Source: CAYSWH01 sp964434775 | GTDB taxonomy: Bacteria > Patescibacteriota > JACMRA01 | Reading direction: 5' to 3' | Length of the DNA: 51,981 nt | Assembly: GCA_964434775.1 (NCBI GenBank) | Contig: CAYSWH010000008.1 | Coordinates: 1 to 51,981, forward strand | Part shown: positions 18,402 through 26,082 of the stretch, one piece after another | Layout: each line of letters begins with the position of its first letter | Numbering within the stretch: the first letter of the stretch is position 1 | The notes under the pieces: model-generated | Database searches by the model: none | Seen by the model: the letters and a program-made list of their open reading frames with translations, nothing else | What the model was told of the DNA's origin: nothing | Program-made: the position numbers and the translations under genes

Positions 18402-18422
18402 CTCCTTTTGGAGGTTTTTTTT
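18402..18422 (+). terminator. Probable parB terminator
   Basis: CTCC TTTT GGAG followed by G and eight T residues. The stem is only 4 bp, so it is weak, but the U-tract is ideal. It would act on parB read-through. RNA from the promoter at 18372-18399 would start inside the hairpin and escape it. Confidence 0.45.
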
Positions 18423-18580
18423 GTTCAAGAAAGCGATTTAATGATTTACGACAAAAGCTAAGTTGTAAAGAGTTCTTCTTTTCGGGTCTTCTTTTATGAA
18501 TATCAAAGAGAATCCAGACATTCTCAGACCCTCGCCGATATCTTTGCTTAATTGGACTTTCCCCTTTTGGGAAATTTTTT
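18406..18580 (+). ncRNA. Candidate structured small RNA of about 175 nt
   Basis: Between an extended -10 promoter and a strong intrinsic terminator lies a stretch rich in self-complementarity: TTTACGAC/GTTGTAAA (18445-18469, 8 bp); a nested pair with outer CGGGTCT (18483) to AGACCC (18526-18531) and inner GAGAAT/ATTCTC (18508-18525); then the terminator stem. A 32-codon frame (18496-18594) exists but runs through the terminator. Size and structure would suit a 6S-like or other regulatory RNA, but I do not recognise the family. No tmRNA, SRP or RNase P motif is present. Confidence 0.5.
18555..18580 (+). terminator. Strong intrinsic terminator
   Basis: TTTCCC (18558-18563), 5-nt loop, GGGAAA (18569-18574), then TTTTTT. 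On the opposite strand no U-tract follows the stem, so it acts in the plus direction and ends the ncRNA candidate before the convergent uppP gene. Confidence 0.7.
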
Positions 18581-18614
18581 ATTATTTAATATGACAAGAA
18601 TAATTATTTTAGGC

Positions 18615-19577
18615 TTAAATCAAACCTGAAGCGAAGACAATAATTGCCAAAGCTAAAGCAATTCTATAGATAATAAAAACTTTATTAGAATTGGTACTGA
18701 GGTATTTTAATAACCACTTTAAACTTACCAATCCTGCCAAGTAAGACAGGCAAAGGGCTACAACCAAACCTATAATTGATAAAAGTATGCTATCCTCTTT
18801 CCAGTTGCTTGAATTAGGTAAAAGTGTCAGACTGTCTTCATTTTCCAAAAATAATTTAATAAGATCATATCCCCCTGAAACCATAAGGGCCGGAATGGAA
18901 AGCAAAAAAGAGAACCTGATTGACTGTTTTCTGTCTCTTCCGATTAACAAAGCTCCACTTAAAGTAGCTCCGCTTCTCGAGACACCGGGCAAAACGGCAA
19001 AACATTGAAAAAGACCTATAGTAATCACTTCCCATTTGGACATGCGGTAAGTCTTTTCGGAACCTTTGTTTTTTTTGTGAAAAAATTCACCCAGAGTTAG
19101 CAAAATAGAACCGAAAATTAGGAAATAAGCAATGTTGAGAATATTTTGTCTGATTATATCAATGTAATCATGTGCCAAAAATCCTACAACCATTATGGGT
19201 AAAGAGCCTAAAGCGATTTGGGCTATCAGGATGTCCGTGCTAGTGTCTTCAACTGTATCTTGATACTTTTTTTCATCCTCATTTCTAAGCCATGAGTTTA
19301 CATTAAACAAAAATTCGCCAAATTCTTTTTTGGATGTGCTGATTTTTTTGAGGTGGAGAAATATTTTTTTTAAGTCTTCATTAAAATATTGGAGGATCGC
19401 AATTAAGGTACCTATTTGAATGATATTGCTGGTTATTGTTCCGATGTCTCTATTAATTACCAGATCAGAAATCAGCCGAAGATGAGCCGTTGAAGAAATT
19501 GGTAGGAACTCAGTTATGCCTTGCGTTATTCCAAGTAATATGCTAATTATTATTTCGTTTAAGAAAGAAAAATCCAT
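18615..19577 (-). CDS. uppP: Undecaprenyl-diphosphatase UppP/BacA
   Basis: Membrane phosphatase that regenerates undecaprenyl phosphate for cell-wall synthesis and gives bacitracin resistance. Motifs: GITEFLPISSTAHLRL near the N-terminus and LPGVSRSGATLSGALLIG in the middle, both active-site boxes of the BacA family, among about eight membrane helices. The total of about 320 residues is longer than usual because of a charged cytoplasmic insert (about residues 80-115). The frame extends two codons upstream to a TTG (19583), but a promoter with -10 at 19587-19592 puts transcription start near 19580, favouring the ATG at 19577 and a nearly leaderless mRNA. Confidence 0.92.
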   Translation of the reverse strand: MDFSFLNEIIISILLGITQGITEFLPISSTAHLRLISDLVINRDIGTITSNIIQIGTLIAILQYFNEDLKKIFLHLKKISTSKKEFGEFLFNVNSWLRNEDEKKYQDTVEDTSTDILIAQIALGSLPIMVVGFLAHDYIDIIRQNILNIAYFLIFGSILLTLGEFFHKKNKGSEKTYRMSKWEVITIGLFQCFAVLPGVSRSGATLSGALLIGRDRKQSIRFSFLLSIPALMVSGGYDLIKLFLENEDSLTLLPNSSNWKEDSILLSIIGLVVALCLSYLAGLVSLKWLLKYLSTNSNKVFIIYRIALALAIIVFASGLI

Positions 19578-19586
19578 ACTCAATAA

Positions 19587-19615
19587 GATTTGCCTTTTTC
19601 TGGCATTAATGTCAA
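19587..19615 (-). promoter_or_regulatory. uppP promoter
   Basis: Minus strand: TTGACA (plus 19610-19615), 17-bp spacer, CAAATC (plus 19587-19592). The -10 is poor but the -35 and spacing are exact. The downstream ATG (19577) is 9 nt from the -10. Confidence 0.45.
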
Positions 19616-19624
19616 CATACTCAT

Positions 19625-20209
19625 ATGATAGTTTTTTTCGGTCTTGGAAATAACGAAGAGAAGTACCTGCAGACCAAACATAATATAGGTCGCCTGTTGG
19701 TTGAGGAAATAACAGCCAAAAAATTTTCTCAGAGTAACTGGGTAAAAGGGGAAAATTATCTTTTTTCCAAATACCGGATATCAGATAAAAGTGCTTATTT
19801 TTTGCTTTCTTTAAGATATATGAATACCAGCGGTTCGGTACTGACTTCTTTTGTTAATTATTATAAGCTTAACTCCGCAGACTTACGCTTGGTCGTTTTT
19901 CAAGATGACAGTGATCAGCTAGAAGGCAGGAAAAAACTGGTCTCGGGAGGTGGTTCTGCCGGTCACAGAGGAATTGATGATATTTATAGACACCTTCTTG
20001 GGTTGAGAGTTTCTCCCGAACAAGTATGGCGATTGAAAATAGGTATTAGACCTCCTGGTAATAGATTAAAAAGCGAAACTTTCGTTCTAAAAAAAATAAA
20101 CCAAGGGGACAAACAAACAATTGCTAAATTAGCTGAATCCGTTGCTAATAATTTATCTTTATTTATTTCTGCAGATTTGGACAAGTTGCAGAATATTATC
20201 AATTCTTAA
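19625..20209 (+). CDS. pth: Peptidyl-tRNA hydrolase
   Basis: Releases tRNA from peptidyl-tRNA dropped by ribosomes. In its 194 residues the family motifs appear in order: FFGLGNNEEKY with TKHNIG (catalytic His and substrate-binding Asn), YMNTSGS, DDSDQLEGR and SGGGSAGHRGIDD, then RLKIGIRPP. The usual AGHNG is AGHRG here, a conservative loop change. It is divergent from uppP, with start codons 47 bp apart, and a 10-bp A/T inverted repeat follows at 20251-20286. Confidence 0.93.
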   Translation: MIVFFGLGNNEEKYLQTKHNIGRLLVEEITAKKFSQSNWVKGENYLFSKYRISDKSAYFLLSLRYMNTSGSVLTSFVNYYKLNSADLRLVVFQDDSDQLEGRKKLVSGGGSAGHRGIDDIYRHLLGLRVSPEQVWRLKIGIRPPGNRLKSETFVLKKINQGDKQTIAKLAESVANNLSLFISADLDKLQNIINS

Positions 20210-20250
20210 AGGCTGACAAATCAAAAAATTGTTAACATTGCAACTATTAT

Positions 20251-20286
20251 TAACTATAAACTTGACTGGATTCTTTTTTATAGTTA
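20251..20286. repeat. Perfect 10-bp inverted repeat after pth
   Basis: TAACTATAAA (20251-20260) and TTTATAGTTA (20277-20286) form a perfect stem with a 16-nt loop. The A/T stem is weak, followed by only a scattered T-run. It could be a weak pth terminator or a protein-binding site. Confidence 0.45.
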
Positions 20287-20346
20287 GAATAATTTTTCAA
20301 CGGCAGATAAACGGTAAGATTGTTTCTCTTTGCTGTGAATTATGAA

Positions 20347-20517
20347 TTATTTTTCCAGGTTGTCTATCAACTGTAAAAGCTTTTGCTGTAAATCGTTTGA
20401 AGACTTCTTATCCAGAGTTGGGCTGAGGTTATATGCAAGCTCAAATTCCTTTAAAATCAGTATCAAATTTTTAAAATTCTCTATAGAAGGTGTGTTACTG
20501 TAATGCACTTTGTTCAT
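20347..20517 (-). CDS. Small 56-residue protein, function unknown
   Basis: An ATG-to-TAA frame in the pth-methyltransferase gap. The product is helical and amphipathic (SIENFKNLILILKEFELAYN ... NDLQQKLLQLIDNLEK), without Cys or a signal peptide. A minus-strand promoter supports it: TTGACA (plus 20576-20581), 17 bp, CATATT (plus 20553-20558). It shares the -35 region with the divergent methyltransferase gene, which contains a HTH domain, so a regulatory pair is conceivable. No known family was recognised. Confidence 0.5.
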   Translation of the reverse strand: MNKVHYSNTPSIENFKNLILILKEFELAYNLSPTLDKKSSNDLQQKLLQLIDNLEK

Positions 20518-20552
20518 AGGTGAATTAGGATTTAAAGAAAATATTAACCCTC

Positions 20553-20603
20553 AATATGTAACATTTTTTCAATCTTGTCAAACATGGTTATTTATAATAT
20601 AAT
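20553..20603. promoter_or_regulatory. Overlapping divergent promoters
   Basis: Plus strand: TTGTCA (20575-20580), 17 bp, TATAAT (20598-20603), reading into the methyltransferase gene. Minus strand: TTGACA (20576-20581), 17 bp, CATATT (20553-20558), reading into the 56-residue gene. The two -35 boxes occupy the same bases, so polymerase can use only one at a time. Confidence 0.6.
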
Positions 20604-20643
20604 TGGCAAGAATATCCTTTAAATAATAAAATCTTTCCAGACT

Positions 20644-21846
20644 ATGTCTTTTTTTAAAAATTCTCAGGTAGCTAAATTATTCAAGGTTTCTAATACAACA
20701 ATCACAAATTGGATAGATGCAGCAGAAAAAAAACAAAACGACTTACAACTTACTTCAATAGGTAAACGCAAGGTAATAATAGACAGCAAACACAATAGAG
20801 AAATAATTCGAAGATTAAAGGTTAGAGGTCGAAAACATATCGGCAGAAGTAATCGAATTCTTGTTAAGCCGGATAAAAAATTACAGGAAATTTTAACTCA
20901 AAAACAGTTATCCGAATTGTATTGTAGTTTAAGTTCTCGAAAAGAGATACCTTACAAATTTAGCTATTTGTACAAAGGAGCTGATCTCTGGGACAAGAGT
21001 TATAGGCATATGCTTAACTCTCCAAAAGATTTACCAAATAATGATGCTTTAAAAGAATCGGAGTTGATTGAAAATCATTTACATGGCTTAATTAATCGGT
21101 TTAAGATATACGAAACGATTAATGTTATAGATATTGGTTGTGGAAACGGACTTCCTGCGGTGCATATAATTAAAATGCTTAAAGAGGCAGGGTTTAAAGT
21201 GAATTATACTGCTGTTGATATAAGTCCTCGAATGATTGAAATAGGAAAAAAAGAAGTTACTGATAATTTTCCTGATATTTTAGCTGATGAATATGTAATA
21301 GATCTAGATGAAGAAAATTTTGCCGACTTAACTGTAAGAAAAAAAGTAAATAACAAAAATGCCAATCTTCTCTTATTTTTAGGCAGTACCCTTGGAAATT
21401 ATAATAAAGATAATATCATTTTTAGAAACCTCAGAAATTCAATGAGTCCTCATGATTACTTATTGCTTGGTAACGCTTTGGCAGATGAAAATGTTGAAAT
21501 ATCCTCATATGCTCCAAACGAATATCATTTTGCCAGGACAACTTGGCTTATGGATCTATTAGGGCTTAAGGGTATGTACCCGGGTACTGTCTTAACGGAA
21601 ATAAAAAAATCCAAAATAATTGAAATTCGAGAGATTCCTATTGAAAGGAATGTCACAGTTAACTTTGAAGTAGAAAAAAATATTTTTCCGATTAACATAA
21701 ACGAATTTGATCGAATTTTAGTTTATAAATTTGCCTATTATAAAGAACTGGAACTTGTGCATCAAGTTATTGAAAGTGGTTTTAGAATTGAACAGTTTAC
21801 TACAAACAGAGATCGTAGCTACGGTATTATGGTGGTAACGGTTTAA
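20644..21846 (+). CDS. HTH domain fused to EgtD-like SAM methyltransferase
   Basis: 400 residues in two parts. Residues 1-60 read as a MerR/excisionase-type HTH (SQVAKLFKVSNTTITNWIDAA). From about residue 110 the protein follows the EgtD/Methyltransf_33 family: motif I VIDIGCGNGLPA (about 161-172), AVDISPRMIEIGKK, then the family mark LLLFLGSTLGNYN and a C-terminal beta region. EgtD itself trimethylates histidine for ergothioneine. The substrate here is unknown, and no egtB is present. A DNA-binding module on such an enzyme suggests a sensor or regulator. murI starts 12 bp downstream, probably in one operon. Confidence 0.7.
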   Translation: MSFFKNSQVAKLFKVSNTTITNWIDAAEKKQNDLQLTSIGKRKVIIDSKHNREIIRRLKVRGRKHIGRSNRILVKPDKKLQEILTQKQLSELYCSLSSRKEIPYKFSYLYKGADLWDKSYRHMLNSPKDLPNNDALKESELIENHLHGLINRFKIYETINVIDIGCGNGLPAVHIIKMLKEAGFKVNYTAVDISPRMIEIGKKEVTDNFPDILADEYVIDLDEENFADLTVRKKVNNKNANLLLFLGSTLGNYNKDNIIFRNLRNSMSPHDYLLLGNALADENVEISSYAPNEYHFARTTWLMDLLGLKGMYPGTVLTEIKKSKIIEIREIPIERNVTVNFEVEKNIFPININEFDRILVYKFAYYKELELVHQVIESGFRIEQFTTNRDRSYGIMVVTV

Positions 21847-21858
21847 GAATTTTTTTTC

Positions 21859-22674
21859 ATGCTCGGGTTTTACGATTCAGGTCTTGGCGGAGTGACGATT
21901 TTTAAAGAATTTATAAGTCGCAATCCCGGAAAAAGGTTTGTCTACTATGCAGATACAGCACACTGTCCTTTGGGGGAGAAGACCGAGGAGGAGATATATG
22001 AATTAACAACTGAGGGGGTAAAATTTTTGTTCAATAAAGGGTGTGAGTTAGTAGTTTTAGCCTGTAATACAGCTACTTCAGTAGCTATTAGGAGGATTCA
22101 GCAAGATTGGCTACCATCAAAACCACAATACAATAAAAAAAATGTTTTAGGGGTTGTTCGTCCTGTGGCGGAAGTACTCCAAGAAATTAACGGTCGGAAG
22201 AAAATAAAGTCGGTATTGATCCTAGCTACTCGAGCTACTTGCCGTACCGGTTTTTATCAGCAAGAGTTTGAAGATGGTGGAGTTTCGGAGCATTATTGTC
22301 TAGCTTGTCCGGGATTGGCCGAGGCTATAGAAAAATTGGACCGGGAAAAGGTGGAATTCTTGGTTGGAAAATACTTAACCAAAAAAAGCAAATATCTCCA
22401 AAATACTGATTCAGTAGTTTTAGCCTGCACTCACTATCCTATTTATATAGAGCAGATTAGTAAAGAGTTGGAAAAAATAACAGGACATAAGGATTTTAAG
22501 ATTTACAGCCAGTCTAATTTAGTTTGTACTAAGCTAGAGCAATATCTTCAATTTCATAAGGAATATTCATTAATTGACGGAGATATTGAGTTTTATACTT
22601 CCTCAGAGCCTATCGAGTTTCAGCGAAAATTGAGTCTGGTTTTCGGTTTAAATTACTCTGTTAAATCCATTTAG
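21859..22674 (+). CDS. murI: Glutamate racemase
   Basis: Makes D-glutamate for peptidoglycan. In 271 residues the paired active-site motifs are all present: FYDSGLGG, YYADTAHCPLGEK, LACNTATSVA with the first catalytic Cys and LACTHYPIY with the second. It lies 12 bp after the methyltransferase gene with no Shine-Dalgarno site, probably co-transcribed. Enough of the wall pathway is visible in the window (uppP, PBP, mltG) to support real peptidoglycan synthesis. Confidence 0.93.
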   Translation: MLGFYDSGLGGVTIFKEFISRNPGKRFVYYADTAHCPLGEKTEEEIYELTTEGVKFLFNKGCELVVLACNTATSVAIRRIQQDWLPSKPQYNKKNVLGVVRPVAEVLQEINGRKKIKSVLILATRATCRTGFYQQEFEDGGVSEHYCLACPGLAEAIEKLDREKVEFLVGKYLTKKSKYLQNTDSVVLACTHYPIYIEQISKELEKITGHKDFKIYSQSNLVCTKLEQYLQFHKEYSLIDGDIEFYTSSEPIEFQRKLSLVFGLNYSVKSI

Positions 22675-22703
22675 GTTACTTGTTGAAGTTTTGCGCCTAA
22701 TAA

Positions 22704-22732
22704 TTGACAAAAGTATACAAGGCAAATAATTT
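22704..22732 (+). promoter_or_regulatory. pnp promoter
   Basis: TTGACA (22704-22709), exactly 17 bp, TAATTT (22727-22732). The ATG at 22742 is 9 nt beyond the -10, so the leader would be 0-4 nt. Confidence 0.65.
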
Positions 22733-22741
22733 TAAAGCATT

Positions 22742-25270
22742 ATGTTTAGAGATGTACCGATAACTCACAGTATTGATTTTCACGGTCAAAAGATGCAATT
22801 GGAAACCGGACTTTTGGCCAGGCAAGCCACTGCTTCCGTGCTGGCTTCAATTGGGGAAACTACAGTCTTGGCGGCGGTTGTGGTAGGCAAAGAAACTATG
22901 AGCGATTATTTTCCTTTACAGGTGATTTATGAGGAAAAACTCTATGCCAGCGGCAAGATAAAAGGCTCCAGGTTTGAAAAAAGGGAAGGAAAGCCTTCGG
23001 AAAACGCTGTCTTGACCGGGAGAATGATAGACCGTTCTCTTAGATCACTTTTTAGTTCTAATATTCGTAGTGAAGTTCAAGTGGTGATTACGGTTTTGAG
23101 TATGGATGAGGTTAATCCGCCGGATACCTTATCGGTAGTGGCTGCCTCAGCAGCCTTACAGTTGGCAGGAATTGAAGAATTTGCGGGTCCGGTTTCCGGT
23201 GTTCGTATCGGTTTGGAGAAACATAACCCCAAAGAGGCTGCCTATAGCAAAGTAATTCGCGGGATTGAAGAAATGTCAGAATTTGTTGACATAAGACCGT
23301 TATTAACAACGTTTAGTGAAATATATGATGCTAACATGGAAGAGAATAGGGGGAAGTTTAAAGAAATCTTTGAAAAGCTAAACGCCAAAAATCCGGAATG
23401 GTTGGCAAAGTTTAAATTACTGTATAAATCGACAGAAAAAAGGTCTTTGGAAGAATTGTCTCAAATAGAACATGCTGCTCCTCAAAAAGTAGTTAACCCC
23501 TCATATCTGGAGATAAAAGAATCTTTGATAGACTTAACCGTATCCGGGAACGGAGAAAATATTTGCATGTTGGAAGCCGGGGCTGAAATTGTAAAAGAAG
23601 AAGTAGTCGGGGAATGTTTGGAATTAGCCGCCGAGCAGCTTAAGTTTTTAAACGAATTTCAAAATCACTTTCTTATCAAAGCTAAAGAAGCTGGTCTGGC
23701 AAAGAAAACTCCAGTAGTTTTGATTGAATCTTCAAAGAGAGCTGTTGAGTTTTGGAATGTTTTTGCCGAAAAGATTGAGGAAGTGTATTATCGGCCTGGA
23801 GATAAGCTTGAAAAAGACAAATATGTTAGAGGTTTTCAGGAAGACTTTTTTGAGACCTATTCTACCATTGAAATAGTTCAAAGTTCCAAAGAATTTGAAT
23901 CACTTTTTGATTTAAGGAGTTATTTTACTAAAGACAAAGAACAGATCGGCCAAGAATTTCCCGAGCAAGAATTTAATCAAGAAATAGCTATGAAGGTTTT
24001 GGATGCTTTGGAAAGTTTGCAAGAACTAAGTGGTCTTTCTTCGGAGCTAAAGAAATCTTTGGATATCTACTTGAAAAAGCTGGTGAAGAAAAATATTTTG
24101 GAAAAGGAAAAACGGTTGGACGGAAGAAGGTTAAATGAAACCAGGCAGATTATTTGCCAGCCGGATGTGCTAAGTAGAACCCACGGTTCCAGTCTTTTCC
24201 AGAGAGGTGATACCCAGGTTCTAAATACTTTGACCCTAGGTTCCAAGGGAGAGGCTCAACTACTTGATAATATGGAAGATTTTGAAGAATACCACAAAAG
24301 ATACATTCACCACTATAATTTCCCGCAGTATTCAGTCGGAGAGACCGGAAGGTACGGATATCCGGGCAGAAGAGAGATCGGACACGGTGCTTTGGCGGAA
24401 AAAGCCCTTTTGCCGGTATTGCCTTCAGAGGAAGATTTTCCTTATACGATGAGGTTGGTGAGTGAATGCTTGGGATCCAACGGCTCCACTTCCATGGCCT
24501 CAACATGTGCTTCCTGTCTCAGTTTGATGGATGGTGGGGTGCCGATTAAGGGAGTAGTAGCCGGAGTAGCCATGGGTCTTATTTTGGATGAAGGGACAGG
24601 TAATTTTAAAGTGCTTACGGATATTTTGGGTGCCGAAGATCATTTTGGAGATATGGACTTCAAAGTTACCGGCACGGATCAGGGGATTACGGCCATCCAG
24701 CTGGATAATAAAGTTGCCGGCTTGACCGTGGATATCCTCAAACAGGCTCTAACTCAGGCCAGGGAAGGAAGGATTCATATTTTAAATATTATGAAAGAGG
24801 CTATCTCCGAGCCTCGCAAGGAGTTGTCGGAACATGCCCCCAGAGTAGTTTCCGTCCAGGTTCCTTTTGAAAAAATCGGTGATGTAATCGGCCCCAGTGG
24901 TAAGATTATCAAAGGAATAATCGCTCAAACCGGAACAACTATAGATATTGAGGACGACACAGGTTTGACTTTGATTTACGGTAAAGACAGTGGGAAGGTA
25001 AAACAAGCCGAGGAGATTATTAAGAAATTAATCAAAGACTACGTAGCCGGAGATGTGGTCGAAGGAAAGGTTTTTAGAATTGAAAATTACGGAGCTTTTG
25101 CAAAAATAGACGGCACGGAAAGAGAAGGTTTGATCCATATTTCAGAAATCGCTGAAGGACGAACAGAAAAAGTCACCGATGTTTTACAAATGGGTCAGAC
25201 TGTACAGGCCAAGATTATTGGTATCAACGAGAAAGGTCAGATTAACCTAAGTATCAAGCAACTTGGTTAA
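22742..25270 (+). CDS. pnp: Polyribonucleotide nucleotidyltransferase (PNPase)
   Basis: Phosphorolytic 3'-5' exoribonuclease of RNA decay. Two RNase PH-like domains (about 1-270 and 460-690, the second with LFQRGDTQVL and the GAEDHFGDMDFKV stretch) flank a helical region, followed by a KH domain (IGDVIGPSGKIIKGI) and an S1 domain (VVEGKVFRIENYGAFAKI). At 842 residues it is over 100 longer than E. coli PNPase. The extra length is in the first PH domain and the helical linker. The second PH domain keeps the catalytic residues. It has a leaderless-type promoter of its own. Confidence 0.95.
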   Translation: MFRDVPITHSIDFHGQKMQLETGLLARQATASVLASIGETTVLAAVVVGKETMSDYFPLQVIYEEKLYASGKIKGSRFEKREGKPSENAVLTGRMIDRSLRSLFSSNIRSEVQVVITVLSMDEVNPPDTLSVVAASAALQLAGIEEFAGPVSGVRIGLEKHNPKEAAYSKVIRGIEEMSEFVDIRPLLTTFSEIYDANMEENRGKFKEIFEKLNAKNPEWLAKFKLLYKSTEKRSLEELSQIEHAAPQKVVNPSYLEIKESLIDLTVSGNGENICMLEAGAEIVKEEVVGECLELAAEQLKFLNEFQNHFLIKAKEAGLAKKTPVVLIESSKRAVEFWNVFAEKIEEVYYRPGDKLEKDKYVRGFQEDFFETYSTIEIVQSSKEFESLFDLRSYFTKDKEQIGQEFPEQEFNQEIAMKVLDALESLQELSGLSSELKKSLDIYLKKLVKKNILEKEKRLDGRRLNETRQIICQPDVLSRTHGSSLFQRGDTQVLNTLTLGSKGEAQLLDNMEDFEEYHKRYIHHYNFPQYSVGETGRYGYPGRREIGHGALAEKALLPVLPSEEDFPYTMRLVSECLGSNGSTSMASTCASCLSLMDGGVPIKGVVAGVAMGLILDEGTGNFKVLTDILGAEDHFGDMDFKVTGTDQGITAIQLDNKVAGLTVDILKQALTQAREGRIHILNIMKEAISEPRKELSEHAPRVVSVQVPFEKIGDVIGPSGKIIKGIIAQTGTTIDIEDDTGLTLIYGKDSGKVKQAEEIIKKLIKDYVAGDVVEGKVFRIENYGAFAKIDGTEREGLIHISEIAEGRTEKVTDVLQMGQTVQAKIIGINEKGQINLSIKQLG

Positions 25271-25419
25271 ATTAAAAAATATTTTTGTTTCCTAAAAAAC
25301 ATCTAAAAAATTAGATTGAGTACTAAAAATTTATATTAAATTTTAGATTTAAAGTTGAGAGCTGTTAAAACAATTGTTAATAACAGCTAATATAACCTAC
25401 CCAAGCCGAAGTTCAGTTG

Positions 25420-25547
25420 GTCACTTGCCAAGTGGTCATCCTGAATTTGTAACCTCGTCATCCTGAATTTATTTCAGGATCTATTCGAAGAGATGCCGAA
25501 ACAAGTTCGCCGTGACAGGTGTATAGGTTATATTCGGATCGACTATA
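25420..25547. repeat. Dispersed MITE-like element, copy 2 (5'-truncated)
   Basis: About 128 bp matching the right half of copy 1, from TCACTTGCCAAGTGGTCATCC through CCTGAATTTATTTCAGG and ATGCCGAAACAAGTT to GGATCGACTATA. It is nearly identical to copy 3 in this part but lacks the left end TATAGCTATCTCC. It lies 150 bp after pnp in a gene-poor stretch. Confidence 0.75.
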
Positions 25548-25554
25548 TTGATCA

Positions 25555-25677
25555 CCTCTCCACAATCTCAAACTTGCTGGCCTCAAACCAAACTGCTTGA
25601 TAATCACTCAACTTTTCCACTTTCCGATACTCCAACTCAAAAGATTTTAGTTTTTTTTTAAGTTGTTTTTCAAGTAT
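25555..25677 (-). CDS. Short 40-residue frame beside repeat copy 2, possible gene fragment
   Basis: A TTG-initiated minus-strand frame reading KSFELEYRKVEKLSDY then QAVWFEASKFEIVER before TGA. The composition looks protein-like, and the stop is 8 bp from the end of the repeat. It may be the tail of a gene disrupted by insertion. No family recognised. A plus-strand frame at 25685-25858 (57 residues, MFTIYVELRRRNLNLQ) beside it is equally anonymous. Confidence 0.3.
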
Positions 25678-25951
25678 TACACATATGTTTACTATTTATG
25701 TTGAATTACGCAGAAGAAATCTAAACCTGCAAGTCAAAGTTGATGGTGATTTTGGTATAGATTCTTGGTTAAGAATTACCGAAGTTATTGCAAAATTTCG
25801 GATTATTTTGACCTGGTCGAGAGCGTATTTTGAGTTTCATTATGTTTTTAATATGTAATTTCTACTAATTATTTGATTGTAAGAATGAAGAATCGTTTTG
25901 ATAAAAATGCTTAACTGTGTGATAATATTATTTATTATTTTTATAATTTTT

Positions 25952-26071
25952 ATGTATCCTGAGTTCTTCAGAACTGAGAGATCATCTAGAGTAAAAACTG
26001 AAGATATCCAACACTTGAACGAGTCTAGACTGGTACAATTAGGGTTGCCTCCTGACTTTTTTTACCGCTAG
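25952..26071 (+). CDS. 39-residue upstream ORF of the GT9 gene
   Basis: ATG-to-TAG frame (MYPEFFRTERSSRVKTEDIQ ... LVQLGLPPDFFYR) ending 11 bp before the TTG start of the glycosyltransferase in another frame. A TTGATA/GATAAT promoter with 17-bp spacing lies upstream (about 25898-25926). The end GLPPDFFYR resembles the beginning VLPDYYRKK of the next gene. So it is either a leader peptide or the true N-terminus of the glycosyltransferase separated by a frameshift. Confidence 0.35.
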   Translation: MYPEFFRTERSSRVKTEDIQHLNESRLVQLGLPPDFFYR

Positions 26072-26082
26072 ATATTGCAGTT

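Noticed and set aside
25857..25870. AATTTCTACTAATTATT, resembling the start of a Cas12a repeat stem
   Set aside because: The matching GTAGAT arm is missing and there is only one copy.
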